Positions 32,411 through 41,826 of a DNA stretch of 64,000 nt are shown here, piece by piece. The stretch's first letter is position 1. Every line of letters starts with the position of its first letter. Source of the stretch: Flavobacterium sp. UGB4466 (GTDB lineage Bacteria; Bacteroidota; Bacteroidia; Flavobacteriales; Flavobacteriaceae); the NCBI RefSeq assembly GCF_903469665.1, contig NZ_CAGKLC010000014.1, forward strand, positions 1 to 64,000. Direction: 5' to 3'. The position numbers and the translations under genes are program-made. Under the pieces are notes generated by a model that was not told the origin of the DNA, made no database searches, and saw nothing but the letters and a program-made list of their open reading frames with translations.

Positions 32411-34840
32411 TTAAGCTTTCGCCTTTTTCCTTTCAAAATAGAGCCCGCCAATCAAAAGCAGTAACATTCCAATGCAACTTGCCAATGTAATTACACTTCC
32501 TGTTTTAACAACCTGTGGTTCAAATTTAAATTCGATAGTATGTTCGCCACCCGGAATTTCCATAGCTCTTAAAACATAATCTACAGGGAAATGATCCGTA
32601 AGTTTACCATCAATATAGGCATTCCAACCATTCTTATAATAGATCTCAGAAAAAACAGCCAAACCATCTTTTCCGTTATTTGATTTGTACTTAATGTAGT
32701 TAGGCTTGTACTGTACTACCTGAATGGTTCCTGTAGTATCCCACTGTTTTTTCATTCGGGCATTTCTAAATTTACCTTCATGCTCACGAACGTTGAAAAC
32801 CGCTACCGTTTTAGTATCGATATGATCCAATGCTTTCATTACATCATCCGGTTTATTTACCAGTTTAACAGTGCTTACAAACCATGCATTTCCGTTAGCA
32901 TTCGGATTTACTGTTGGAAACTCTTTTCCTTCTTTATCCGTTTGTATGATATATTTTACGTTTAACATGTCTAAAACTTCGACATTGTTTTTTGCAATCT
33001 GATAGTCAAAAAGCTGCTGTATTCTTCTTGGTTTTGCGGCATGATATCCGCCTAAAGAGTGGTGAAAATAAGAAGCACGTGCACTTGACATGTTTCCGCT
33101 TACTTCAAAAACTCTGTAATGAGTCGTATCTTTTAAAATCTGAGCATCAGAAGGTGTTTCCTGAAATGGCGCAGCAATTTGTACCGGGCTCACAAAATCT
33201 TTGGCTGATACATATTTTTTATCTACAAAAAATAAATCAAAAATCATTAAAAGACCAACGATAATCAAGGTCGTATTCTGAGCCAGTTTATTTTTGATGA
33301 ACAACCAAAGGATTCCAAAAGTAATCACGATAAAAAAGCCGGATCGCAATAAATCAGCAGAATACAAACTCTTTCTGTCTTCTTTTAAAGCATCTACAAA
33401 AGCAGGCCCGTAACTTTCTAAGAAATAATTATCACTGCTGCCCGTAAAATGAAACATGCTTTTAGCCAATACTAAAATCAAAATAACACCTAATCCGAAA
33501 ACACCAGTCTGTACCAGGGCTTTCTGTTGCAATTTAGGCTCTTCTTTAGCTTTGAAAAAGGATTGTAATCCCATAACAGCCAAAACAGGAAAACACAATT
33601 CAAGAATAACCTGAATCGAAGACACTGCTCTAAACTTATCATACATTGGAACGTAATCGATAAAGAAGTCTGTAAGTAACGCGAAGTTTTTCCCCCAGGA
33701 AAGTATTAGCGATACTAATGCTCCTGTGAAAAACACATATTTTATTTTTCGATCATCAATAAATAAAGCTAAAACTGCTAAAAAGAAAACCACAACTCCA
33801 ATATAAGCCGGAGCTGCCACTATAGGCTGATCTCCCCAATACGTCGGCATTCCCGACACAAAATCCTGTGCCTGTTCTGACGGTACTCCCTGCTCAATCA
33901 TAAAGGAATACATACGGCTGTCTGTTCCTACATTTTCATGGTTTGAACCACCAAAAAGTCTTGGAGCGATTAAATTAAAACTTTCAGCAATTCCGTAACT
34001 GTATTCTGTAATATATTCACGACTTAGTGCATTTTCATTGGTCTTTTTAGAACCATCGGGATTAAAAGTTAATTCGCTGTTACTACGGGTACTAAATTTA
34101 GCATATTCACTGGTTGCCAACAAATTAGTAGCATTGGCTCCGATAGCAAAAATTCCGGCTACGGACAAAACACCGATAGCAGTTAAAAGCGATTTATATT
34201 CTTTTTCTTTGATAAAATTAAAAGCAAAATAAGCTGAAAGGATCAATAAGAAAATCAGTAAGTAATACGTCATTTGAAAGTGATTGGCATTCACTTCTAA
34301 TGCAACCGCAAACATGGTAAGCAGACCTCCCCAAATGTACTTTTTTTGAAAAACGAGTATGAATCCGGCGATAACAAGCGGCATGTAGGCAATAGCATGA
34401 GCTTTTGCATTATGTCCAACACCAAGAATGATAATCAGGTAAGTAGAAAAACCAAAGGCAATTGCCCCGATAAATGCTTTTAAAGGATCGGTTTTTAAAA
34501 CCAATAAGAGTCCATAAAAGCCTAAGAAATATAAAAATAAATAATCGGCAGGACGAGGAAGAAAACGTAAAGCATCGTCTAATTTACCCACAAAATCATT
34601 AGGATAATTAGCTCCCAGCTGATAAGTTGGCATACCCCCAAACGCAGAATTTGTCCAATAAGGTTCAGAATGTTCTGTAGCTCTAAAATCGTTTTGCTCT
34701 TTAGCCATTCCGGTATATTGAGCAATATCCGATTGGAAAATTTGTTTTCCTTGTAAAACCGGGTAAAAATAAATTAAAGAAACGAGGATAAAGCCCAGAA
34801 TAACAAGGGCATGCGGATAGAACTTATTTACTATTTTCAA
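32411..34840 (-). CDS. YfhO-family membrane protein
   Basis: An 809-residue protein with about 12-14 TM segments and a C-terminal periplasmic domain. It begins LKIVNKFYPHALVILGFILV; the start is TTG at 34840, and no ATG is in frame upstream. The large loop with GGSNHENVGTDSRMY and the C-terminal EIYYKNGWNAYIDGK and PGGEHTIEFKFEPQ blocks are typical of YfhO proteins, thought to be GT-C-type glycosyltransferases that decorate surface polymers. It lies with a flippase and a glycosyltransferase, in line with such a role. Confidence 0.85.
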   Translation of the reverse strand: MKIVNKFYPHALVILGFILVSLIYFYPVLQGKQIFQSDIAQYTGMAKEQNDFRATEHSEPYWTNSAFGGMPTYQLGANYPNDFVGKLDDALRFLPRPADYLFLYFLGFYGLLLVLKTDPLKAFIGAIAFGFSTYLIIILGVGHNAKAHAIAYMPLVIAGFILVFQKKYIWGGLLTMFAVALEVNANHFQMTYYLLIFLLILSAYFAFNFIKEKEYKSLLTAIGVLSVAGIFAIGANATNLLATSEYAKFSTRSNSELTFNPDGSKKTNENALSREYITEYSYGIAESFNLIAPRLFGGSNHENVGTDSRMYSFMIEQGVPSEQAQDFVSGMPTYWGDQPIVAAPAYIGVVVFFLAVLALFIDDRKIKYVFFTGALVSLILSWGKNFALLTDFFIDYVPMYDKFRAVSSIQVILELCFPVLAVMGLQSFFKAKEEPKLQQKALVQTGVFGLGVILILVLAKSMFHFTGSSDNYFLESYGPAFVDALKEDRKSLYSADLLRSGFFIVITFGILWLFIKNKLAQNTTLIIVGLLMIFDLFFVDKKYVSAKDFVSPVQIAAPFQETPSDAQILKDTTHYRVFEVSGNMSSARASYFHHSLGGYHAAKPRRIQQLFDYQIAKNNVEVLDMLNVKYIIQTDKEGKEFPTVNPNANGNAWFVSTVKLVNKPDDVMKALDHIDTKTVAVFNVREHEGKFRNARMKKQWDTTGTIQVVQYKPNYIKYKSNNGKDGLAVFSEIYYKNGWNAYIDGKLTDHFPVDYVLRAMEIPGGEHTIEFKFEPQVVKTGSVITLASCIGMLLLLIGGLYFERKKAKA

Positions 34841-34885
34841 TTTAGGCTGGTTTGGGTTAAATGATGAATCCTATAAATTAGGTCA

Positions 34886-34893
34886 CAAATTTA
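34886..34893 (-). promoter_or_regulatory. possible -7 element TAAATTTG (minus strand)
   Basis: Reads CAAATTTA on the plus strand, 45 bases upstream of the YfhO start and overlapping the last codon of the DUF4834 gene. No -33 box is evident. Confidence 0.35.
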
Positions 34894-35211
34894 ATCTATT
34901 TCTTCGTAATCAACATAATCGCCAACCTTTTTGGTTTCACGAGGATTTTTTGCATTGGCGGTATTGATAATAATTTCATCGTTATTATTACGTGTTTTTT
35001 GCCATGTATTATCCTGACTATATTGTTGTTGTCTTTGAAAATTCTCTCCAGCTTTTTCTACTGCTTTTTTTACCAATACCGGCAAAAAGATTCGTGCTAA
35101 AAATTTAAAAATATAATAAAACGCAACGATCCACATTATCGTTTTAATCAGATTTACAAAAGATGCTTCTTGCATGATCATATAATTTTTTTTCAAAATT
35201 AATAAATCCAT
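34891..35211 (-). CDS. DUF4834 family small membrane protein
   Basis: 106 residues from the first ATG; in-frame ATGs at 35181 and 35175 give shorter forms, and the last (MQEASFVNLIKTIMWIV) places the TM segment nearest the N-terminus. One hydrophobic segment (IKTIMWIVAFYYIFKFLARI) is followed by a hydrophilic Gln/Asn-rich tail (RQQQYSQDNTW) ending VGDYVDYEEID. The pattern matches DUF4834, a flavobacterial family of unknown function. It lies 50 bases upstream of the YfhO gene, possibly co-transcribed. Confidence 0.75.
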   Translation of the reverse strand: MDLLILKKNYMIMQEASFVNLIKTIMWIVAFYYIFKFLARIFLPVLVKKAVEKAGENFQRQQQYSQDNTWQKTRNNNDEIIINTANAKNPRETKKVGDYVDYEEID

Positions 35212-35256
35212 CGTTTAAAATTAAAATATCAATCTTAAATAAATAATAAAATATAG

Positions 35257-35264
35257 TACATTTG
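35257..35264 (+). promoter_or_regulatory. -7 element TACATTTG
   Basis: Match to TAnnTTTG, 36 bases before the ATG at 35301. No clear -33 box. Confidence 0.5.
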
Positions 35265-35300
35265 AAATGCGTTATTACTTTTTAATCCAAAAACACGTTT

Positions 35301-36278
35301 ATGTTAAAAAATAAAAACTTTGTTACTGCAGCTCTTTGTTTATTACCTCAATTATTTTTTGCGCAGTACACTGATGTCATCAATTCAAACCGTCCTGGTG
35401 AAACGATGTCAGCCTATGCCGTTGGAAAATCAGTTATACAGGCAGAACTTGGTGTATATGGCATCAAAGAAAAACACAATCTGCTGGATTATGACGCCAA
35501 TGGTTTTGGTACAGACCTGACCATTCGTTATGGTGCTTTTTTAGAAAAACTGGAACTTATTGCGGACATACAGTACCAAATGGAAAATTTTGATACGCCC
35601 TACACAAGTTATAAAAAAAACAATTTCAGACAAACGGTTTTAGGAGCCAAATATCTGATTTATGACCCCTATAAAAATTACAAAAAAGAAGCCAATATTT
35701 ACAGCTATAAAGCCAATCGCAGCTTTAACTGGCACGAGTTAATTCCTGCCGTTTCGTTATTTGCCGGTGCTAATTTTGTGGGTAAAGACAATCCTTATTC
35801 TTTCTCTCCACAATCGAGTATTTCTCCAAAAGTCATGTTAATCACTCAAAATCTATTTGGCGGTGGAAAATGGGTTTTCGTAACCAATATTATTGCCGAT
35901 TATATTTCAACAGACTACCCGAGCTACGGCTATGTGCTTACTCTTACACGCGGATTTAATGACAAATGGTCCGGCTTTATCGAAAATCAGGGTTATAAAA
36001 GTGACTTTTACAGCGATGCCATTGTTCGTGGCGGAGCAGCTTACCTAATTAACCCTAACCTTCAGGTGGATGCATCTGTAAGTACCAATTTCAAAAATAC
36101 GCCTTCTATATTGTATGGAGGAGTTGGGGTTTCCTGGCGCTATGACGGACGTTATAAAGAAAATCAACTGCAAACTAAACGTGAAGACAGAGCCAAAAAG
36201 AATAAAGACAACAAAATGGAGCAAAGAGAAATCGATTACCAGGCAAAAGAACGAAAACGTAAATCGAAATATGAATAA
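35301..36278 (+). CDS. outer-membrane beta-barrel transporter-like protein
   Basis: A 325-residue protein with signal peptide MLKNKNFVTAALCLLPQLFF and AQ cleavage. SNRPGETMSAYAVGKSV at the mature N-terminus resembles the MetA-pathway phenol-type transporter-like barrel family. Alternating hydrophobic strands follow to about residue 290. The last about 35 residues (DRAKKNKDNKMEQREIDYQ) are a highly charged tail not usual for a barrel and possibly a soluble extension. It is monocistronic. Substrate unknown. Confidence 0.75.
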   Translation: MLKNKNFVTAALCLLPQLFFAQYTDVINSNRPGETMSAYAVGKSVIQAELGVYGIKEKHNLLDYDANGFGTDLTIRYGAFLEKLELIADIQYQMENFDTPYTSYKKNNFRQTVLGAKYLIYDPYKNYKKEANIYSYKANRSFNWHELIPAVSLFAGANFVGKDNPYSFSPQSSISPKVMLITQNLFGGGKWVFVTNIIADYISTDYPSYGYVLTLTRGFNDKWSGFIENQGYKSDFYSDAIVRGGAAYLINPNLQVDASVSTNFKNTPSILYGGVGVSWRYDGRYKENQLQTKREDRAKKNKDNKMEQREIDYQAKERKRKSKYE

Positions 36279-36333
36279 CCAAAACAGTAAGAAAAAAATT
36301 ACTTTATATCTTTAAATAATGTAGGAAAATAAT

Positions 36334-36341
36334 TATATTTG
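36334..36341 (+). promoter_or_regulatory. -7 element TATATTTG
   Basis: Match to TAnnTTTG, 27 bases upstream of the lipoprotein gene at 36368. It starts the three-gene lipoprotein/barrel operon. Confidence 0.55.
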
Positions 36342-36367
36342 AAAAATTATACGCCAATTTTTCAAAT

Positions 36368-38047
36368 ATGAGACATTATCTGCCAATCAACTCAGATAGA
36401 TCAAAGTTACTATCTGCCCTATTTTTATTACAATACCTTATTTTTTTTTCTTCATGTGAAAATGAAAAACATGACTCATTACACAAAACTCAACTAACAG
36501 AAAATGAAATCGAAGTAAAAGATGGAAGACTTTATTTTCAGTCTAAAGAATCTTTTACACAGTACTACAATAAATATGTTAGTTTACCTGAAGAAGAATT
36601 AAGTAACTTATTAACCCCTTTCTACAAAAAGGGGTTTCTGTCACTAAAACCAATTGTTACAGAAAAAAACGAAGACAAATTATTTAACCTTTACAAGGAA
36701 AAATTAAATTTGCAAGTCCCCCGAGGTACAACATCAAAAAGTACATTCGCTTATTCTTCCGTTGAATCCTCCATAAATGACGATCCTTTTGAATCAGTCG
36801 ACGAACTGATTGGAGACGAAACTTTTGCTGCCTATTTAAATATAAATGGAGAAATACAAATAGGCGAATCAATATACAAATACACTGACGTAGGCTTGTT
36901 TATTACCGATAAAAAAGCTTACACTACCCTCAAAAATTTTCTGGAGTCAAAAAATATTTCTGAAAATCCATTTAGTAAAACTGATCTGACAGTTAAAGAA
37001 AATTTGGTTCCGTCACTACCGGAGGTCTTTCCAACACCAATTGGAAACAATAATCAAATTGTTTATTACAGACCAGCGAATAGTAAGTTAACAGCTTCAA
37101 AATCAAAACCTAATTCTGCTAAACCAGGAATCTATAACTCAAGTGACCCCAACTACAATTCTTTTTTCAACTCACTAAACAGCTGCAATCCTGATCATGG
37201 ACTATTTGCCAACTTATTTGGAGATAACAATGTATGTATCGATCAGTATGAAAAAAAAAGACGTGTAAAAACAAAAGCTTTTAATTACAACTATTTACTT
37301 GTATTTCATTTAGGTGTCAAATGTGTACATCAGTTTAAAGGATGGACTGGTTTTTGGCGTGTAGAAGCAACTGACGAAATAAAGCTTCTAGTAGAAGCGG
37401 CTCAATTTGAATACAATCGAGATGCGCTTTTGGGCAACAATATCATAAACAACCAAACCAAAGAACGGGCCTATTTCATGAATAACAAAAGAGCTTTTTT
37501 CACAGGACCCAATAATATAAATATCTATAATGAGTGGGGACAACCTCTGATATCTTATGTCAATCTAACTAGTCTGCCTAAAGTTTTTCAGGACGATTTA
37601 ACCTTTGAGTTCTTTGGAACGGGATTAAGCAGTTTAGATAATCTTATTCAAAATGGAATTGATAGTAATTTAAACGCGACTAAACTTAACGAATGGTTTT
37701 ATGGCGGACTTTATACTACAACAAAATCACAGCTACAAACTGCATTTGGAAACACTACAGTGCCACCAACGAACAGGACATTTGCTGCAAAATTCCCTCA
37801 AAATGGAAATATTATTGTACAAAAATCGGTTTCATCGCAAGGCTATGACATTGGAGTAAGAGAAAAAACATTTGACTATGGAATTAGACTTTGTTTTAAC
37901 AGTGGAGATAGCTCCAGCTGGTCTATACGACCGGAGATAGGATGTGATATTCTGGTAAAACCATCTAATTTTAGAGTTAAAATAATAGGTGCCGCACGTA
38001 AAGGAAATGAGTGGCATGGCAGTAAATTTAACGTTGATATTGACTGA
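36368..38047 (+). CDS. large lipoprotein of unknown function
   Basis: A 559-residue protein. The first 30 residues end in IFFSSC (Cys30), a lipobox acceptable in Bacteroidota, followed by the charged ENEKHD sequence seen in surface lipoproteins. The first half is alpha-rich and acidic (EEELSNLL; SVDELIGDETFAAYLNINGE). The second half holds KCVHQFKGWTGFWRVEATDE and a C-terminal beta-rich segment. I recognise no domain. It starts a three-gene set with two predicted barrel proteins, starting 2 bases apart each, so the three probably function together at the outer membrane. The substrate is unknown. Confidence 0.7.
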   Translation: MRHYLPINSDRSKLLSALFLLQYLIFFSSCENEKHDSLHKTQLTENEIEVKDGRLYFQSKESFTQYYNKYVSLPEEELSNLLTPFYKKGFLSLKPIVTEKNEDKLFNLYKEKLNLQVPRGTTSKSTFAYSSVESSINDDPFESVDELIGDETFAAYLNINGEIQIGESIYKYTDVGLFITDKKAYTTLKNFLESKNISENPFSKTDLTVKENLVPSLPEVFPTPIGNNNQIVYYRPANSKLTASKSKPNSAKPGIYNSSDPNYNSFFNSLNSCNPDHGLFANLFGDNNVCIDQYEKKRRVKTKAFNYNYLLVFHLGVKCVHQFKGWTGFWRVEATDEIKLLVEAAQFEYNRDALLGNNIINNQTKERAYFMNNKRAFFTGPNNINIYNEWGQPLISYVNLTSLPKVFQDDLTFEFFGTGLSSLDNLIQNGIDSNLNATKLNEWFYGGLYTTTKSQLQTAFGNTTVPPTNRTFAAKFPQNGNIIVQKSVSSQGYDIGVREKTFDYGIRLCFNSGDSSSWSIRPEIGCDILVKPSNFRVKIIGAARKGNEWHGSKFNVDID

Positions 38048-38049
38048 AT

Positions 38050-38610
38050 ATGAAGAAAGAAATAATAATCATAGTAATCATTTTACTGAGCAATTTCATT
38101 TTTGGGCAAGAACAAAAGAAAAAATTGCAATACATCAACATGTCCTCCTTCTCTCAGGCTAAAAACACAGAATCCTATTTTAATAAATATACTAAAAACA
38201 ACTCTAGAGAAAGTAATGGTGGAAGCCTTGAGATAAATACAATTCAGGGCGTAAAGTTTTTCGAAGTTTTCTCAATTTCAGTCGGTATTAGCGTAGATTG
38301 GAACATTGATAAAACTTTCTTATCGACTCCATTAATAATAGATCTTAGAATCTTCTCCAGCAAAAATAACAAACCTGGATTTTTTACGTATATCCAAACG
38401 GGTCAAAATATAAAATGGTCAGATTCCTTTGCCGGAAATGGTGTAACTGCAAAATTAGGAGCCGGCTACATTTTTACAGAAAATAATAAAGCATCATTTT
38501 ATTTCGATCTCTTCAAAAAATCAAAACAAATTAAAACTTCTGAATTTCAAAACAATGGCTACTATACTCTCACTGGTTTTGGTATCTCGTTGGGAATAAT
38601 ATTTAAATAA
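38050..38610 (+). CDS. predicted outer-membrane barrel protein
   Basis: A 186-residue protein with signal peptide (MKKEIIIIVIILLSNFIFGQ). The mature part alternates polar and hydrophobic residues, with TKLGAGYIFTENN-like and YYTLTGFGISLGIIFK strands and a terminal GIIFK, as in small beta-barrel proteins. It begins 2 bases after the lipoprotein gene. No known function. Confidence 0.65.
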   Translation: MKKEIIIIVIILLSNFIFGQEQKKKLQYINMSSFSQAKNTESYFNKYTKNNSRESNGGSLEINTIQGVKFFEVFSISVGISVDWNIDKTFLSTPLIIDLRIFSSKNNKPGFFTYIQTGQNIKWSDSFAGNGVTAKLGAGYIFTENNKASFYFDLFKKSKQIKTSEFQNNGYYTLTGFGISLGIIFK

Positions 38611-38612
38611 TC

Positions 38613-39161
38613 ATGACGAAAATAAAGTACACTTTACTAACACTGCTTATTAGCTGCATGCCTGTAGCGTCGCAAAATACAAGAGTAGAAAAAGACATTT
38701 ACAACCTACAAACCGGCTTTTTGGGAATATGGTTCAATCACGAACATCGACTACTCAATCAAATAAGTTTACGAACCGAAATTGGTTTTGACATGGGTTT
38801 TCGCGGATGCTCTGACTGTACTACTACATATGCAATAGCTCCTGTAATTAATCTGGAGCCAAGGTGGTATTACAATATCAATAAACGGACTGCTAAAAAT
38901 CAACAAACTAATAATAGTGCCAATTTTATAACTCTACAAATCCACTGTTATCCTAACTGGTTTGTTATTTCAAATCATGACAATGTCTTTGTTTCCAATC
39001 AAATTGCGCTAATTCCTAAATGGGGAATAAGACGAAATATTGGAAATACTAATTTCAATTATGAAGCAGGCATTGGAATTGGGCGTAAATTTTATCTAGA
39101 TGAAAATTTTTCGGATACTACTGCCGACCTCCACCTCCGAATCGGCTACACTTTCAAATGA
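38613..39161 (+). CDS. predicted outer-membrane barrel protein
   Basis: A 182-residue protein with signal peptide (MTKIKYTLLTLLISCMPVAS then Q). Strand-like segments such as ISLRTEIGFDMGFRG, NLEPRWYYNINKR and NYEAGIGIGRKFYL alternate with turns, and it ends LHLRIGYTFK. CSDCTT may be a disulphide pair. It begins 2 bases after the preceding barrel gene and resembles it in architecture. Function unknown. Confidence 0.65.
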   Translation: MTKIKYTLLTLLISCMPVASQNTRVEKDIYNLQTGFLGIWFNHEHRLLNQISLRTEIGFDMGFRGCSDCTTTYAIAPVINLEPRWYYNINKRTAKNQQTNNSANFITLQIHCYPNWFVISNHDNVFVSNQIALIPKWGIRRNIGNTNFNYEAGIGIGRKFYLDENFSDTTADLHLRIGYTFK

Positions 39162-39287
39162 CGCATCAAATCCATTAATTCGGGCTTTTTTTACACAATT
39201 CTTTTTTGTTATTTCAAAGATAGCTATATTCGTTTCTTAAATCGTAGCACCTAATTTAAAGCAACATTCTTAACAAAGAAAATCTTA

Positions 39288-40406
39288 ATGATTACAATTA
39301 AAGAAGCCATAACCAAAAAGGAATTAACTGACTATATCAAATTTCCGTTTTCAATCTACAAAGACAATGCATACTGGGTTCCCCCTATTGTGGCAGATGA
39401 ATTAGAGTCATTTGACAAAACTAAAAACCCTGCTTTTGACAATGCCGAAGCTTATTTTTATCTGGCTTACAGAAACAATGAAATAGTAGGGCGAATTACA
39501 GCTATCATCAACTGGTCTGAGGTAAATGACCAACATAAAAGAAAAGTTCGCTTTGGATGGTTTGATACAATAGACGACATCGAAGTCACAAAGGCCTTGC
39601 TGGATAAAGTTTACGAATTGGGAAAAAAACACAATCTGGAGCACGTTGAAGGCCCGATGGGATTCTCGAATCTGGACAAAGTTGGTGTTCTTACAGATGG
39701 TTATGATCAAATGGGAACTATGATTACATGGTACAACCATCCCTATTATGTGACACATTTTGAGCAGTTAGGTTTTCAGGTTGAAAAAGAGTACCTCGAA
39801 AGCATCTTCCCTTTTTCAAATGTGAAACCTGAATTTTTCCTTAAAGCACAAGAACTCATCAAAAAAAGGTATGGCTTACGCTCATTGACTTTTACCAAAA
39901 CAAAAGACATCATGCCTCATGTCGACAAAATGTTTGATTTGTTTAATGATTCATACGCCAAATTAGCTTCGTTTGTAGCGATTTCGGATGTTCAGAAAGA
40001 ATACTTCAAAAAGAAATACATCAGCTTTATCAATCCGGAATACATCAAGTTTGTGGTTGACAAAGACGATAATTTAGTTGCCTTTAGCATTGTAATGCCT
40101 AGCTTTTCTGAAGCTTTACAGAAAGCAAAAGGAAAATTATTCCCGTTTGGATTTATTCATTTACTAAGAGCCCGTAAAAAGAGTAAAGATGTTGTTTTTT
40201 ACCTGATTGGGGTACACCCCGAGTATCAAAACAAAGGAGTTACCGCTATTATTTTTGATGAATATTACAAAACATTTTCAGAAAAAGGAATTCAAAACTG
40301 TATCAGAACACCTGAATTAGCTGATAACACAGCCATTCATTTACTTTGGAAAAATTTCGACCCAAAAGTACACTGCCAGAGAAAAACGTATTTAAAATAC
40401 TTGTAA
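39288..40406 (+). CDS. GNAT-superfamily acyltransferase-like protein
   Basis: A 372-residue cytosolic protein. Its N-terminal half resembles GNAT folds (AYFYLAYRNNEIVGRITAII), and the C-terminal half repeats one with VVFYLIGVHPEYQNKGVTAII, the acetyl-CoA-binding Q/R-x-x-G/A loop. It is large for a GNAT, consistent with a tandem arrangement. The gene is convergent with the alpha-oxoamine synthase gene. I recall similar proteins lying beside serine palmitoyltransferase genes in Bacteroidota, so a role in sphingoid lipid acylation is possible but only inferred. Confidence 0.75.
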   Translation: MITIKEAITKKELTDYIKFPFSIYKDNAYWVPPIVADELESFDKTKNPAFDNAEAYFYLAYRNNEIVGRITAIINWSEVNDQHKRKVRFGWFDTIDDIEVTKALLDKVYELGKKHNLEHVEGPMGFSNLDKVGVLTDGYDQMGTMITWYNHPYYVTHFEQLGFQVEKEYLESIFPFSNVKPEFFLKAQELIKKRYGLRSLTFTKTKDIMPHVDKMFDLFNDSYAKLASFVAISDVQKEYFKKKYISFINPEYIKFVVDKDDNLVAFSIVMPSFSEALQKAKGKLFPFGFIHLLRARKKSKDVVFYLIGVHPEYQNKGVTAIIFDEYYKTFSEKGIQNCIRTPELADNTAIHLLWKNFDPKVHCQRKTYLKYL

Positions 40407-40411
40407 GTAGT

Positions 40412-40436
40412 TTTCAGTATCAGTCGCAGTTAACAA
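40412..40436. repeat. short CAGTATCAGTCGCAGTT repeat
   Basis: A degenerate half of the CAGTCTCAGTTT family, at a convergent junction directly before a terminator hairpin. Confidence 0.55.
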
Positions 40437-40446
40437 TTTTACCCAT

Positions 40447-40481
40447 AAAAAAATCCATTCGTTACACGAATGGATTTTTTT
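40447..40481. terminator. bidirectional intrinsic terminator
   Basis: AAAAAAATCCATTCG (40447-40461), loop TTACA, then CGAATGGATTTTTTT (40467-40481). The 15-base arms are perfect, with A/U tracts on both sides, serving both convergent genes. Confidence 0.9.
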
Positions 40482-40519
40482 ATATAATTCCTATATCAGG
40501 AATTTATTTCTTTAAAGTT

Positions 40520-41779
40520 TTACGAAACGTCAACAGTGGTACGTTCAGCGATTTCTTTATAAGTTCCGTTTACTAATTTCTCTCGAATGGCTTCAAAAGC
40601 AGTTAAGGTTTCATCAATATCAGCTAAGGTATGAGAAGCTGTTGGAATCATTCTCAACAAAATAATCCCTTTTGGAATTACCGGATAAACCACAATAGAA
40701 AGGAAAATACCATAATTCTCTCTTAAATCGTTTACCATTACCATCGCTTCAGGAATACTTCCTTCCAAATAAACCGGAGTAATACAAGTATTCGTATCTC
40801 CAATATTAAATCCTTTTTCTCTTAAACCGTTTTGCAACGCGTTTACGTTCTCCCAAAGTTTATCTTTAATTTCAGAGGAATTACGCAACAACTCCAAACG
40901 TTTCAATGAACCAATAGTTTGAATCATTGGTAATGCTTTAGCAAACATTTGTGAACGTAAGTTATATTTTAAGTAATCAATTACAGTTTTATCAGCCGCT
41001 ACGAAAGCTCCTATATTAGCCATCGATTTTGCAAAAGTAGAGAAGTAAACATCAATTTCATCCTGAACTCCCTGCTCCTCACCTGCTCCGGCTCCTGTTT
41101 TTCCAAGTGTACCAAAACCATGTGCATCATCCACTAACAAACGGAAATTGTATTTTTGTTTCATGGCAACAATTTCTTTCAATTTTCCTTGCTGTCCACG
41201 CATTCCAAAAACACCTTCGGTAATAAATAAAATACCTCCACCCGTTTCCTGAGCCATTTTTGTAGCACGCTGAAGATTTTTCTCCATGCTTTCAAGATCG
41301 TTGTGTTTGTAAGTAAAACGTTTTCCCATGTGTAAACGAACACCGTCAATAATACAAGCGTGCGAATCTACATCGTATACAATAATATCATTTTTAGTAA
41401 CCAAAGCATCAATGATTGACACCATTCCCTGATATCCGAAGTTTAATAAATAAGCCGATTCTTTCATTACAAAAGAAGCCAATTCATTTTCTAATTGCTC
41501 ATGATAAGTAGTGTGTCCGGACATCATACGAGCTCCCATAGGATATGCCGCTCCATATTGAGCTGCTGCATCAGTATCTGCCTTACGAACTTCAGGATGA
41601 TTAGCCAAGCCTAAATAATCATTTAAACTCCAGTTTAGAATATTTTTTCCGTGAAATGTCATTCTAGGACCCAACTCTCCTTCTAACTTTGGGAAAACAT
41701 AATAACCTTCTGCCTGAGAAGCCCATTTTCCTAATGGTCCTTTATTGTCCTGAATTCTTTCGAATAAATCTTTTACCAT
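40520..41779 (-). CDS. alpha-oxoamine synthase (serine palmitoyltransferase / cysteate acyltransferase-like)
   Basis: A 419-residue PLP enzyme. LNDYLGLANHPEV (52-64), VDDAHGFGTLGKTG (216-229) and the Schiff-base Lys in STFAKSMAN (K251) are typical of this family (KBL, BioF, SPT). It condenses an amino acid with acyl-CoA or acyl-ACP. In Bacteroidota such enzymes start sphingolipid (serine) or, in flavobacteria, sulfonolipid (cysteate) synthesis; the organism type suggests one of the two. No bioBCD, tdh or hem gene is adjacent. The acyl and amino substrates cannot be read from the sequence. Confidence 0.85.
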   Translation of the reverse strand: MVKDLFERIQDNKGPLGKWASQAEGYYVFPKLEGELGPRMTFHGKNILNWSLNDYLGLANHPEVRKADTDAAAQYGAAYPMGARMMSGHTTYHEQLENELASFVMKESAYLLNFGYQGMVSIIDALVTKNDIIVYDVDSHACIIDGVRLHMGKRFTYKHNDLESMEKNLQRATKMAQETGGGILFITEGVFGMRGQQGKLKEIVAMKQKYNFRLLVDDAHGFGTLGKTGAGAGEEQGVQDEIDVYFSTFAKSMANIGAFVAADKTVIDYLKYNLRSQMFAKALPMIQTIGSLKRLELLRNSSEIKDKLWENVNALQNGLREKGFNIGDTNTCITPVYLEGSIPEAMVMVNDLRENYGIFLSIVVYPVIPKGIILLRMIPTASHTLADIDETLTAFEAIREKLVNGTYKEIAERTTVDVS

Positions 41780-41818
41780 AATATATTGTGTAGTAATATT
41801 TTTATTTTATACAGGGTG

Positions 41819-41826
41819 CAAAAATA
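41819..41826 (-). promoter_or_regulatory. -7 element TATTTTTG (minus strand)
   Basis: Reads CAAAAATA on the plus strand, 40 bases upstream of the oxoamine synthase start. A TTG (CAA at 41842-41844) lies 15 bases further. Confidence 0.55.
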
